Assembly (NCBI GenBank): GCA_001657315.1
Contig: LYSV01000058.1
Span: 1-60,885, forward strand
Origin: Flammeovirgaceae bacterium BBD 1991-12
Lineage (GTDB): Bacteria > Bacteroidota > Bacteroidia > Cytophagales > Cyclobacteriaceae
Reading direction: 5' to 3'
Length of the DNA: 60,885 bases
Both the position numbers and the translations under genes were made by a program. Shown here in pieces: positions 34,767 through 45,717 of this stretch. Below the pieces are notes generated by a model. That model was not told the origin of the DNA. It was given only the letters and a program-made list of their open reading frames with translations, and did no database searches. The number at the start of each line of letters is the position of its first letter. The stretch's first letter is position 1.

Positions 34767-37700
34767 CTATAACAACGAGTTCTCTGCACTCACTCTCTGA
34801 TAGTCTGAAGGGGTCATGCCAAACTCTTTTTTGAAACAGGTTCTGAAATATTTGGCATCAATAAAACCGACCTCGTACATGACTTCGTTAACTGAATAGC
34901 GATTTTTTGCCAGTAATTGAGCGGCTCTTTTAAGGCGCATCGTTCTGATGAACGCATTGGCCGTCTGCCCCACAATGATCTTCAGCTTTTTATTGAGATG
35001 TAGCTGCGACATGCCACACTCCCTGGCCAGCATTTCCACGGTGAATTCTGAGATCCCAATGTTCTCTTCAATATAGGTTATCACCCTTTTAAGGAATTTT
35101 TCATCCAGAGAAGTAACCTCCACCTCCGAAGGTGAGATATCTATATTCTTTCTGATCTTGCTCAGAAGTTTTTTACGTGAAATGATCAGGCTCTCCATCC
35201 GTGCCTCCAGCTCGTGCATATCAAAGGGTTTTGAGATATACGCGTCTGCCCCCTTTTCATATCCTGTCACCTTATTATCCAGTGATTTTTTGGCTGTCAG
35301 CAGTATGACGGGGATGTGATTGATACGGTCATCGTTTTTCAGCTTTTCGCAGAATGTCAATCCATCCATGCCGGGCATCATCACATCACTGATCACGAGA
35401 TCTATATTACTTTTAAGGCATACTTCCAGTGCTTCCTTTCCTTCATAGGCAATGGCTATGTCATAGACTTTCTTAAAGTGTTCATGCAGGTAGAAGAGAA
35501 TATCGCGGTTGTCCTCCACCAGCAGTATGGTGTGTTCCTTTTTACCGGCGCTCTTTTCTAGGTGATCCAATTCGCTGTTTTCGGATTCCAGGACCCAGTT
35601 CACATCCTTTGTGGCCTCCGTGGATTCTTCCTTATCGTCCACGATCTCATCATTGGCGAAGGCCTCTTTTCTGTACGGGAAGGTGAGGGAGAACGTAGTG
35701 CCTATGTTGGGCTTTGATCTGAAGGTGATGCCACCATGATACAATTCTATTAAACCCTTGGTATAGCTTAAGCCTATACCTGATCCGTGTTCTCTTTTTA
35801 CATAGGCATCCGAAAACCTTTCAAACATATGGTCCTGCACCTTTTTAGACATGCCTATGCCATTATCGCTAACCTCCAGCCTCAGAAGATCGGAGTTCTC
35901 ATCCTTTTCAAGACTCACCGTTATTTCTCCTTCTTCATTGGTAAATTTGAAGGCGTTTGACAGCAGATTGAACATGACCCTTTCAACGATATCCCTGTCA
36001 TACCAGCCTTCCAGCTCATTTTCACAGATGAAGGTATAGTCGATCTTCTTTTTACGGGCCAGCTCGTTGAAATTATCGCACAGGTTTTGAATATACTGCC
36101 CAATGTTGCCCTCGATCACCCGGATCGTGTGTTTGCCCTGTTCTACCTTCCGGAAGTCAAGCAGTTGGTTAACAAGATTTAACAATACCTGCGAGTTCCG
36201 GTGTATTTTGTCATAGTACCGGTTACGTTCATCCCTTGTGGCCGACTGCAGCGGGTCTTTGAGACGCTCTATTAATCCCATTATGAGCGTGAGTGGCGTT
36301 CTGAACTCATGGGAAACATTCGTGAAAAACCTCAGTTTCAATTGGCTGAGTTCTTCAATTTTTTCTTTCTCGAGATGTTCTATAAGTAGCTGGTTCTTAC
36401 GGATGTTGGTGATCAGGGTATATTTTCTGAAAAACCATAACCCAGCAACAGAAAGGATCGCGTAGATCATTAGTGCGGGGTATGTCAGCCACATGGGTTG
36501 TGCAATATTAATGTTGAGGCTAAGAGGCGTATCGATCCAGATCCCGTCGCTGTTACTGGCTTTGACATGAAGCGTGTAATCCCCTGGTGACAGATTGGTA
36601 TAACGGGCAATTCTGTTCTGAGCAGTGGTGAATATCCATTCTTCATCAAAGCCCTCCAGCAGGTAGGCATATTTGTTTTTTTCAGGAGACGCATAGTGCA
36701 GGGCAGCAAATTCGAACGAGAAGCTGTTTTCATTATGCTTCAGGTCCAGCTTTTGTATGTTATTGAGATTATTTTTGAGGATGACACGTCCGTTTATGGC
36801 TTTTCCTGTGGCAACCGACCGGTTGCAGATCTGTAAATACCACACTTGCACGGAGTGTATCCGTCTTTATGTCTTTGGGAATAAATACATTAAAACCCTT
36901 TACTCCGCCGAATATCATTTCCCCGTTGGACCTTGCCATGGAGGCCAGCTCTCCAAATTCGGTATCCTGCAGACCGTCACTTATCCCGTAGTTGACAAAC
37001 TCTTTTGTGGAGGGGTTATATCGGGACAGTCCGTTGTTCGAGGATATCCACAGGTTGCCGGTCGCATCTTCCTCAATGGATTTGATAACGTTATCGGGAA
37101 GGCCATCTTTTGTAGTGATCCATTCAAACCGGTCGTTGTCAGGTGAAGTGCCCCGGATCACTCTGTTAAGTCCTCCTCCCAGGGTCCCTACCCACAGATC
37201 GCCATTACTGGATTCAAATATGGATAATACATAGTCATAACTTATGCTTGAAGAATCCTCCGGGTCGTGTTTATAGTTGATGAATACAGGAGACTCCCTG
37301 AGCTTCTCGCTATAGGTAAGTTTATTGATGCCTTCATCGGTCCCTATCCATAAGTCCCCGTTACCGTCTTCTGTAATGCTTCTTATTACGTTGGAAGAAA
37401 TATCTCCCTTATTATGGTTATGACGAAAATGGGCTGATGCTTTATAATTGCCAACATCGTCAAAATGGATGCGAAAGAGTCCGTTTGGATAGGTTCCTAC
37501 CCAAAGTATGCTGTCTGAATCAAACAACAACGAAAAAACAGGACCCCCGGTGTTGAGATCGGTGAAAATGGATCTTGACGGGGTCACTTATATCAATAAT
37601 CTCAAGATTTGAGAAGTAGCCTGTCCCAACAAATATTCGTTTGGAATCCCCGATAAAAACAGGCTCAACAGCAAAAACATAGTTTTCCCCTCCCGGGACC

Positions 37701-39031
37701 TGGTTCAGATCAAAATGGATAAAGCCACTGTCATAGTTTGAGCTACTGTACGGCAGCAGATCCAGTCCGCCTCCTTCTGTACCGATCCAGAGATTTTTCT
37801 CAGGGTCTTCCACAATAGAGCGGATCTTATTGTATGACAAGCTTCTGGGATTCTTGTTTTTTTCATGATGGCTAAAGCTTTTGCGATTTGGGTTGTAAAG
37901 ATTTATTCCGCCTCCGTTGGTCCCTATCCATATAATGCCGGACTCATCTTCCATAATGGAGGATACAATATTTTTGCTCAGGCTATGGGGATTGGCCCAG
38001 CTGTTACTGAAGTTGTGCATAACCAATGACCCTTTGTCGCGGTGAGTAACGTCCAGACCATGTAAGTTTGCAGCCCATATATTCCCTTTGCTATCAACTA
38101 TGACCTTGTGATATGAGGAGTTCCTCACGGTAATGAATCCTGGGCTGTTTCTGTTGATCTCACGGAAGGAAAGCGTTGACATTTCATTGGCAGAGGCGAT
38201 CACCAGCGAAGAGTCATTGCTGGTAATGGACCGTATTCTCACAGTGGGACCATTTTCATAGTAAATGAACTGATGGTTATTTTCAACTCCGGTATTTATA
38301 TATCTGTTCAACCCGTTTGACGTGCCGAACCACAGATTTCCCAGCTTATCCTCAAAGATGCAGGCGATATAATTGTGACTGATCGAGTAGGGATCATCAT
38401 CAGAAGCTACGAGATGTTCTATGGTAGGGATCTTCGTTTCATAATCATAGGTTATTTTATTTAAACCATTAATGGTACCTACCCATATCGTGTTGTCTTT
38501 GTCAATCAGGATAGAAAGAACATGATTGTCGGTTAGTTGTTTTGGTTCCTTTTTGTCGTTTTTAATAGATAGGAAGTTGTTGGTAGCCCGTTCCATGATC
38601 ACTATCCCTTCGTCATCGGTGCCGATCCATAGATTGCCATAGGTATCTTCCTGGATAGTACTGATAAGATTGCTGGAAATGGTGTTTTGGCCATGTATCT
38701 CCTTTAGGTAGGTCTTGAACGAATATCCGTCAAAGCGGTTCAGGCCACCATATGTGCCGATCCATATAAAGCCGAAGGAATCCTGAAAAATTGCTCTTAC
38801 ATCATTTTGGGAAAGTCCGTTTTTTGTGGAGTAGATGTCAAAATGACCATGAAGCCATGGTTGCTGACCATATCCACACCATGGTATGAATACCATGAAA
38901 AACGCAATGGCGGTACCCGTTGTTATCTTTCCCAGGACACCCCCTTGAATTCGGGAAGAAAAATGACTGGAAATACCGCTTCTTCCTGAAATTCGTTCCA
39001 TTTTCACTGTTTTTACTTTCCTGTTCATCAT
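34767..39031 (-). pseudogene. Hybrid two-component (HTCS) glycan sensor, split by two frameshifts
   Basis: Three overlapping frames together encode one HTCS of about 1,420 residues. 37520-39031 carries the signal/TM and the first regulator-propeller blades (WIGTYGGLNRFDGY-type repeats). 36769-37587 carries later blades. 34767-36851 carries the Y_Y_Y domain, TM, HisKA (NVSHEFRTPL), HATPase (GSGIGLSYTKG), receiver (VISDVMMPGMDGL) and AraC HTH. Frame is lost near 37580 (CCCC run, minus strand) and at 36826-36833. The second break fits collapse of a tandem CAGATCTG octamer, because TDLQICNRSV would be restored by a second copy. It would otherwise sense an oligosaccharide and activate the SusC operon. 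Sequencing error is possible. Confidence 0.85.
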
Positions 39032-39088
39032 ACCGGATTAAGGAGAGTATGAATTTAGCGAAACGTACTGTTTAAAAACCTACTTTTT

Positions 39089-39127
39089 AAAATACCCTCC
39101 TGAACAAGTACAAAATACCCCCCCTGG
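39089..39127. promoter_or_regulatory. Direct repeat upstream of SusC, candidate HTCS-binding site
   Basis: AAAATACCCTCCTG (39089-39102) and AAAATACCCCCCCTG (39112-39126) repeat with a 23-bp period, about two helical turns. They lie between the divergent HTCS gene and susC-like gene. AraC-type DNA-binding domains of HTCS proteins bind direct repeats, so this is the natural target. One similar half-site (26507-26518) lies upstream of the second LacI gene. Confidence 0.55.
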
Positions 39128-39186
39128 CAACAATTCACCCCCGTTTTTCAGCCGTAAAATTCAGGCGACCTGGCTGGTTCTCAGAT

Positions 39187-39194
39187 TATTTTTG
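39187..39194 (+). promoter_or_regulatory. Bacteroidota-type -7 box (TATTTTTG) before the SusC gene
   Basis: TATTTTTG fits the TAnnTTTG consensus of Bacteroidota sigma-ABfr promoters. It is ~72 bp upstream of the SusC ATG and 60-70 bp downstream of the direct repeats. The -33 element is not clear, consistent with an activator-dependent promoter. Confidence 0.4.
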
Positions 39195-39265
39195 TTAAGG
39201 TATTCATTAACAACGAATTGGGTATGCAAAAAATCTTTACATTTCTAAACTTAACCTAATACTTT

Positions 39266-42200
39266 ATGAAAAAGTTTTTACCGTCAAAGCTGGCGAAAAC
39301 GCTCAGAAGACCTTATTTACTTCTGACTCTTGTTTTTTCGTCAATTCATTTTTGCGGACTTTCACAGGTGCTGGTGGAAGGAAAAGTAACATCAGCCGAA
39401 GATACGGAAGGTTTGCCAGGGGTAGCCATTCTGGTGCAGGGTACAAATCAGGGTACCATTACGGATGTCAATGGTAATTACAGTATTTCAGTCAATAATC
39501 CGAATGCAGTCCTTGAGTTCAGCTTTATTGGCTACAGGACTGAGGTAGTCAGAGTAGGAGGACGATCTGCGATCGATGTAGTAATGGAAATAGACATCCA
39601 GTCTCTTGAGGAGATTGTGGTTGTCGGGTATGGAGAGCAAACCAAACGTGAAGTTACCGGAGCCATTGCCCAGATCAAGTCTGACGAGATCGAGAAGATC
39701 ATTACCTCGGATTTTGCTACTGCCATCCAGGGCCAAATGGCTGGGGTTAGTGTTAGGTCAGTCAGCGGAGCCCCTGGAGCCAATGCACTTATTACTATCC
39801 GGGGAACCTCTGGTTTTTCTCTGGATGGTGGTGTATTTGCGGGAGGTGCTGATAATGCCAATACGCAGGGATCGGAGCCTTTATATGTGGTAGATGGTGT
39901 TACCTATGTCACCAATCCACAAATAGCGCCTCAGGAGATTGCTTCTATTGAAGTTTTAAAAGATGGAGCGTCCGCTGCTATTTATGGAGCACGAGCATCT
40001 GGTGGAGTTATCCTGATCACCACAAAGTCAGGTGCTCCCAATCAGACAAAGATAACGTTAGACTCATATTACGGTATCCAAAGGATCACTTCAGGTATTG
40101 ATTTGGTCAATACCACTGAGGCGCTGTATGTTTCTGATCTTCAAGCCAGATTCGAGACCAACGGGTTTAATCCTCTGGTCAGTAATCAGGATGCGCTATT
40201 GTTCGATACCGATTGGATGGACGAATTGCAGGTAGATAATGCACCTATCCAAAACCATACCCTCACGGTCAACGCTGGTAAGGAGTCGTTACTTTTCAAC
40301 ATAGTGGCTTCTTATTTTTCTCAGGATGGGTCATTGATCAATTCAGGCTACAATAAGGCTGCTATCCGTGCCAATACCACCTTTGAGAAAGGTAAAGTGA
40401 AAATTCAATCTACCATTGGCTACAGCCGCGATAATCGTAAGTCTGAGCCGTGGGCGCTACAGTACGATGCCATAAGGCAGGCGCCTTACCGGGCAGGCAT
40501 AACTCCCACTTCAAATGTTTTTCAGTTTGATGGTACCAACCCTGAGCAAATAGGTGGTTTTCTCGCAAAACTGCAGGAGGAAAACACTACGGTTGGGAAT
40601 AACATCAATGGAAATATTAGGCTGAGCTATGAAATAGTCCAGGGCCTGACAGCTGCGGCTAATTTGGGAGGCTCTTCATGGCGTACGGATCAACGTTTTT
40701 TTAAACCGGGTTTTGTCATACTGAATGAGGATGATGAGTTGGCCCAGGAGATCGTATCTGAGCTGGACAATACGTTAAGAGACAACCTAAGGACCATACA
40801 GGAATACACCCTTTATTACGAAAAGGAGATTGAAAAACACAAATTTAATTTTCTTGTTGGGAATACCTGGGAGACTTCACGGTCCAACTGGAGAAGGTTT
40901 GAAGGGACTCAACTTTCCGCCAATGAAACACCCACCTTTGAAAATATTAAAGATGTCGGTGGGAGGCAGGCAGAGAACAATTTTGCTTCAATGTCATACC
41001 TGGGACGTGTAAGATACAACTATGACTCACGTTATTTATTGACTGGTGTGATAAGAAGGGACGCTTCCAGCAGGTTCGCCCCTGGAAATAATGTAGGATG
41101 GTTTCCTTCTGTTTCCGTAGGATGGGTAATGTCAGAGGAGGCCTTTTTCGCTCCTTTAAAAGGGGTTATTAATCAATTTAAGATCAGGTATGGATACGGA
41201 GAAACCGGTAGCGACAGATTGAGGGATTACGCATTTACCCCTGTGGTAAACTCTGGTGCGGATTATGTTTTCGGAGCAGGAGGAACTGATGATCAGCGAC
41301 TGGTTTCTGGTTTAACCCAGTTCGGTTTTGCTGATCCTAATATAAGATGGGAAACCAATGTTAGCAATAACCTGGGGTTTGACGTCAACATGCTGGACGG
41401 CAGGATCAATTTGACAGTTGATCTATACGACCAGGACAAAAGGGACATGATATTGCCCGTTGAAACGGCAGTTTCCGCCGGTGCACAGGACGGTAGCGAA
41501 CGTGTTATTCAAAACATCGGCAACATGGAAAACCGCGGCGTGGAGATCGCCACCAGCTATTCAGATCGGATTGGCGAAGTAGGTTTTAAAATATCTGGCA
41601 CTTTCACTAAGAACCGAAATAAGGTAGTTAGCATGGCAGGAGACGAGACCATTTTTGGAGGGTTCCCTAACATAGTACGTGCCAGTCAGACCGATAGAGT
41701 GAAGGTCTATAAAAGAGGGTTACCTGCCGGAGCTTTTTACTTAATACCCACGGATGGTGTAATTAAGACCAATGAGGAATTGGCAGAATATCAGGCGGGT
41801 CTGAACGGTGAAATTGGCACAGGAGCAGAGCTTGGAGATTTAAGATATGTAGACGTAAATGGAGACAGCATCATAGATGATGGTGATCGGGTGTTTTATG
41901 GCAGCGGTTTCCCTGATTTTGAATATGGATTCAATCTGAATTTGAGTTACAAAGGGTTCGATTTAACCATGCAGTTCTATGGCGTAGAAGGGGCTGATGT
42001 TTACAACGGCCCTAAGGCGTATGCTTATGCATTCAAAAGACACTCAGATCTCGTATCTGCCTGGTCTGAAGCAAATCCCACCTCGGATATACCTACTCCC
42101 CGTACAGAATTGGAACATCCTAATGTGAGGACCTTTTCTGACTTTTTTATGGAAGATGGATCCTTTTTAAGGCTTCGAACCGTTGTTCTTGGTTACACAC

Positions 42201-42397
42201 TTCCTAAAGCGATAGTGCAAAAAGCTGGTTTTGACGTAGTAAGATTCTACGCCAGCGCGCAGAACCTGCTCACCTTCACCAGGTATACAGGGTTTGATCC
42301 TGAAGTCGCTTCTGGTAACCCGCTTTTAAATGGAATAGATACAGGAAAGTACCCGGTGAGTGCATCATTCTTACTCGGGATGAAGCTTATATTTTAA
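39266..42397 (+). CDS. SusC-like TonB-dependent outer-membrane glycan transporter
   Basis: A 1,043-residue SusC-family receptor. Signal sequence ends LSQ (~34). A carboxypeptidase-regulatory-like domain spans ~36-105 (GVAILVQGTNQGTITDVNGN). The TonB-box region is LEEIVVVGYGEQTKREVTGA, followed by the plug (ADNANTQGSEPLYVVDGVTY, then IEVLKDGASAAIYGARASGG) and a beta-barrel ending MKLIF. It imports oligosaccharides bound by the SusD partner, which follows after 18 bp. Candidate HTCS-binding repeats and a -7 box lie upstream, so this is the main PUL operon. Confidence 0.95.
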   Translation: MKKFLPSKLAKTLRRPYLLLTLVFSSIHFCGLSQVLVEGKVTSAEDTEGLPGVAILVQGTNQGTITDVNGNYSISVNNPNAVLEFSFIGYRTEVVRVGGRSAIDVVMEIDIQSLEEIVVVGYGEQTKREVTGAIAQIKSDEIEKIITSDFATAIQGQMAGVSVRSVSGAPGANALITIRGTSGFSLDGGVFAGGADNANTQGSEPLYVVDGVTYVTNPQIAPQEIASIEVLKDGASAAIYGARASGGVILITTKSGAPNQTKITLDSYYGIQRITSGIDLVNTTEALYVSDLQARFETNGFNPLVSNQDALLFDTDWMDELQVDNAPIQNHTLTVNAGKESLLFNIVASYFSQDGSLINSGYNKAAIRANTTFEKGKVKIQSTIGYSRDNRKSEPWALQYDAIRQAPYRAGITPTSNVFQFDGTNPEQIGGFLAKLQEENTTVGNNINGNIRLSYEIVQGLTAAANLGGSSWRTDQRFFKPGFVILNEDDELAQEIVSELDNTLRDNLRTIQEYTLYYEKEIEKHKFNFLVGNTWETSRSNWRRFEGTQLSANETPTFENIKDVGGRQAENNFASMSYLGRVRYNYDSRYLLTGVIRRDASSRFAPGNNVGWFPSVSVGWVMSEEAFFAPLKGVINQFKIRYGYGETGSDRLRDYAFTPVVNSGADYVFGAGGTDDQRLVSGLTQFGFADPNIRWETNVSNNLGFDVNMLDGRINLTVDLYDQDKRDMILPVETAVSAGAQDGSERVIQNIGNMENRGVEIATSYSDRIGEVGFKISGTFTKNRNKVVSMAGDETIFGGFPNIVRASQTDRVKVYKRGLPAGAFYLIPTDGVIKTNEELAEYQAGLNGEIGTGAELGDLRYVDVNGDSIIDDGDRVFYGSGFPDFEYGFNLNLSYKGFDLTMQFYGVEGADVYNGPKAYAYAFKRHSDLVSAWSEANPTSDIPTPRTELEHPNVRTFSDFFMEDGSFLRLRTVVLGYTLPKAIVQKAGFDVVRFYASAQNLLTFTRYTGFDPEVASGNPLLNGIDTGKYPVSASFLLGMKLIF

Positions 42398-42415
42398 TTC
42401 AAGAAAAATAAAGGA

Positions 42416-44071
42416 ATGATGAAAAATACATTGAAATATAGCAAACTGTTTTTGTTAGGGGCTTTCTTCATATTGAGCTGTGATGTGGATGATTTTTTAG
42501 AAGAAACAAATCCTAATGCTTTAAGTACTTCATCCTTTTGGCAAAATGAAGATCAGTTACAACAAGGGTTGATAGGTGTGTATGCCGCCTTACAATTGCA
42601 TGGTAGTATGGGAGGAAGTGCCGCCACACAATTTCCAGTGAGGTCTGATGTAGGAAGACCAAACAACTGGAATGCCAATGCCCAGGGGCTGCAAAAGTTG
42701 ACCTTTAATGATAATTCAAGCATAGTAAAATCGGCATGGGACGATAATTACGAGGGTATCTACAGGGCTAATCAGGTTATTGAGAATGCTCCTAATATTG
42801 AAATGGATGAGGAAACCCGAACACTTGTCGTGGCGCAGGCCCGGTTCCTAAGGGGATTGTTTTACTTTTGGCTCTACACGACCTACAATAATGGCAGTGT
42901 TGTCATTCATACAGAAACGCCAAAAGGATCGGCTGATTATAACAAGTCACTGTCTCCAAAGGAGGAGGTACTTCAATTAATTGACCAAGATCTGAAATTT
43001 GCTAAAGATCACCTTCCAAGAGAGTGGCCGGCAAATGAACTGGGCAGGGCTACATGGGGTGCAGCTACAGCCACACTCGGAGATTTATATATTAATGAAA
43101 GAGATTTTGTCACCGCCCGCGACTATTTCAAGGAGATCATTGATAGTGAGCAATACAGTCTGACCCAGGAAATCGGTTGGAATTTTGACGCTGATCACGA
43201 ATTCAATTCAGAGTCCATATTTGAGGTTTCGTTTTCCAAAGACTTCAAAGATGGGTTTGGTGGGAATGCCAATGATGGTCCCAACCGACCGGAATCCACC
43301 AATCGGGGAGAAACCCTCGCGCCGGTAGCAGGGGGTGGCTTCAGAGTGATCATGCCATCCTATTGGGTAACCATGCTGTTTAAGTCTGATTCCATGGACA
43401 TGACCGATCCCCGTAATGAAGGCAGAACTTTTTCCATCCGTGCATCGGAGTCTATTGCTATGGCTGATGATGAATTCTCCACCTTTTACAACAGACCGTC
43501 CGATGAAGGAGGTAACTATAATAACCAGGAGGCTTCATACCTGAAGAAGTTCCAGAGCTGGCGATCTGACCGTGAGGATAAACTTGGTAGATCGGGTATT
43601 AATGAAAGAGTTTACAGGCTGGCTAATATCAACTTAATGTATGCTGAGTGTTTGTTGGAAACAGGCGGCTCAGTAGATGAGGCACTGGCATTGGTGAATG
43701 AGATCAGGGCCAGATCCGGAGTAAAACAACTGGAAAGGGCAGACTATGATGCTACAAGTCTCATGGATCATATACGTTGGGTGGAAAGACCGCTGGAATT
43801 AATGTTTGAAGGGAGAGATATCAGGTGGAAAGATCTGAGAAGATGGAATGTGATTCAGGAGCAGTATGACCGACTTGCAGCCATGGAGTTTGTCATTGTG
43901 GACAAAGCCCTACATTTTTATGACCCGGTAGAGTTTCCCACTGCCACTCCAATAAGAGAGTATGTGGAAGCGGCGGACAATTTTAATCCGACGGTTCATC
44001 ATTACTTTCCTATCCCGACAACAGAGAAAACTTCCAATGATAATTTGAATGGAGGAAATACAGGAGGTTGA
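42416..44071 (+). CDS. SusD-like surface glycan-binding lipoprotein
   Basis: A 551-residue RagB/SusD lipoprotein: lipobox FILSCDVDDFLEETNP (Cys near 23), SFWQNEDQLQQGLIGVYAAL, TPR-like helices and the C-terminal WVERPLELMFEGRDIRWKDL typical of SusD. It caps the SusC barrel at the cell surface and captures glycan chains. It is 18 bp after SusC and 19 bp before the third surface lipoprotein. Glycan specificity cannot be read directly. Confidence 0.95.
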   Translation: MMKNTLKYSKLFLLGAFFILSCDVDDFLEETNPNALSTSSFWQNEDQLQQGLIGVYAALQLHGSMGGSAATQFPVRSDVGRPNNWNANAQGLQKLTFNDNSSIVKSAWDDNYEGIYRANQVIENAPNIEMDEETRTLVVAQARFLRGLFYFWLYTTYNNGSVVIHTETPKGSADYNKSLSPKEEVLQLIDQDLKFAKDHLPREWPANELGRATWGAATATLGDLYINERDFVTARDYFKEIIDSEQYSLTQEIGWNFDADHEFNSESIFEVSFSKDFKDGFGGNANDGPNRPESTNRGETLAPVAGGGFRVIMPSYWVTMLFKSDSMDMTDPRNEGRTFSIRASESIAMADDEFSTFYNRPSDEGGNYNNQEASYLKKFQSWRSDREDKLGRSGINERVYRLANINLMYAECLLETGGSVDEALALVNEIRARSGVKQLERADYDATSLMDHIRWVERPLELMFEGRDIRWKDLRRWNVIQEQYDRLAAMEFVIVDKALHFYDPVEFPTATPIREYVEAADNFNPTVHHYFPIPTTEKTSNDNLNGGNTGG

Positions 44072-44090
44072 TAATTAAAGACTTGAAAAG

Positions 44091-45614
44091 ATGAAAAAAA
44101 TAAATCTATTTATAGGCCTATTGTTATGCGGTGCCATATTATGGTCTTGTGAAGAAGAGAGTACTGTGCCTCTTAACACCGATTTTAGTGATGCCCTGGG
44201 ATCACGTACCCGACCCACCATTCAGGTGGGTGATTTCTCCTCTTTTGTCGACTTGTCAAGAGGAGTGGTCTCAAGGAATTGGATAGTCCCTTCAAACGGT
44301 GAGATTCTAAATGCGAATGGAAAAGACCCGTCCAGTCTTAATATCATACATGTCAAGTTTGATGAAGTTGGTGTATTCCAGGTTACGCTCCAAAGTACTT
44401 TTGCAGACCCTTCTGTAACACTTGACACAACTTTCTCGGTGACAGTACTGGACTTTATTACTACTAAGATAGGATATACACTTAGTAAAACTGATGCAGA
44501 CAATGGCATATTCACTGAAGCCATTGGGAACATTGAGGTGGAGGCTGGATCCACAGTTTACTATGGAGACATAAGTATAGGAGCGCCAGATACACGAGAG
44601 TGGACTTTCCAGGGGGGTACTCCCGAAACCTCTGGAGAAGAACCTGCCGATACCTTGGTAGCGGTTTTATACAAGCGATTAGGGACATTCGATTTGGAAC
44701 TCATATCTTCCAGAAAATTTCCAAAGGGAAAAGCAGACACAGTATCACTTGAAGATTTTATCACTATTATTCCTTCCACCAAACCCGTTGAGGTGGTCGA
44801 GGTGGCAGAGAATGGGGATGGCGCGATACAGGTGTTTTTCAGCCGGGGCATCGAGGCTTCCACGGTACTTGCTGCCGGGCTGGGTAGCTTTAGATTAATG
44901 GTAGATGGTGTTGAGACTAATATTGAGTCTGCAAGGGTGGACAATTCGGACGAAAGTATCGTCAATTTCACAGTAGCGGAAAACATCAAGAATACCCAAA
45001 CGGCTACAATCGAATACCTGGGAGGTGCTGGTATATTTTCTACTGACAGTTATGAACTGGATCCTTTTGGACCAGAGGATGTAGCGTTGTACGCTCCTAA
45101 TTTAATGGCTCCTGTAGACCCTGGCTTTGAATCAGGAACTGTAGCATCCTGGGACCCTATCGGAGGTAACGAGACTACCGGAGCTACCTTTTCAGCTTCT
45201 ACCGAAGAAGCCTTCAGTGGTGGATTCAGTTTGAAAGTGGAAATTCCCAATACGGGAGTTCAAAACAATTTTACCGTTCAAACTATACCGATAACCACAC
45301 CCCTGGAAGAGGGCAAAGCGTACGCTATAGAATTCAAATACAAGCAAAGTGTCTTGCATAATGGACAATGGACAATCCGTCTTCAGCCCGGTGAAGCCTG
45401 GGCAGATAACTATAAAGCGTTCAATTGTGGAGGGGCACAGGCCTGGTGTGGCGACTTCATAGCCGATGGAGAATGGCATACGCGACGAGTTTTAAAAGAT
45501 GTAAGGTTAGATACGTGGGACGACTTTAAAATGCATATTCAGTTTATTGGAGAAACTGACGTGCCTATAGTTTACTATCTTGACGATTTCAAGGTTTTCG
45601 AAATAGATCAATAA
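44091..45614 (+). CDS. Surface glycan-binding lipoprotein with PKD-like and CBM-like domains
   Basis: A 507-residue lipoprotein (lipobox LWSCEEE, Cys20) in the SusE/F or SGBP position right after SusD. Two PKD/Ig-like beta-sandwiches occupy ~30-235 (GVFQVTLQSTFADPSVTLDT), a third ~240-325. A C-terminal carbohydrate-binding-type jelly roll runs ~345-505 (DPGFESGTVASWDPIGGNET, then AYAIEFKYKQSVLHNGQWTI). It probably presents the polymer to SusC/SusD at the surface. A hairpin terminator follows at 45626. Confidence 0.8.
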   Translation: MKKINLFIGLLLCGAILWSCEEESTVPLNTDFSDALGSRTRPTIQVGDFSSFVDLSRGVVSRNWIVPSNGEILNANGKDPSSLNIIHVKFDEVGVFQVTLQSTFADPSVTLDTTFSVTVLDFITTKIGYTLSKTDADNGIFTEAIGNIEVEAGSTVYYGDISIGAPDTREWTFQGGTPETSGEEPADTLVAVLYKRLGTFDLELISSRKFPKGKADTVSLEDFITIIPSTKPVEVVEVAENGDGAIQVFFSRGIEASTVLAAGLGSFRLMVDGVETNIESARVDNSDESIVNFTVAENIKNTQTATIEYLGGAGIFSTDSYELDPFGPEDVALYAPNLMAPVDPGFESGTVASWDPIGGNETTGATFSASTEEAFSGGFSLKVEIPNTGVQNNFTVQTIPITTPLEEGKAYAIEFKYKQSVLHNGQWTIRLQPGEAWADNYKAFNCGGAQAWCGDFIADGEWHTRRVLKDVRLDTWDDFKMHIQFIGETDVPIVYYLDDFKVFEIDQ

Positions 45615-45625
45615 TTGTCCAACAG

Positions 45626-45650
45626 CCGCATCCATATGGGCTGGATGCGG
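45626..45650 (+). terminator. Hairpin after the SusC/SusD/SGBP operon
   Basis: CCGCATCC (45626-45633) pairs with GGATGCGG (45643-45650), with flanking AACA/TGTT extending the stem, then TTGTTCTTTG. Ten bases after the stop codon, it fits a Rho-independent terminator or partial attenuator. Confidence 0.7.
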
Positions 45651-45717
45651 TTGTTCTTTGGTTCTACAATCGGGCAACGAGTTGATTGGAGTGAGTTTGT
45701 CAGCTAATAAGTAAGAA

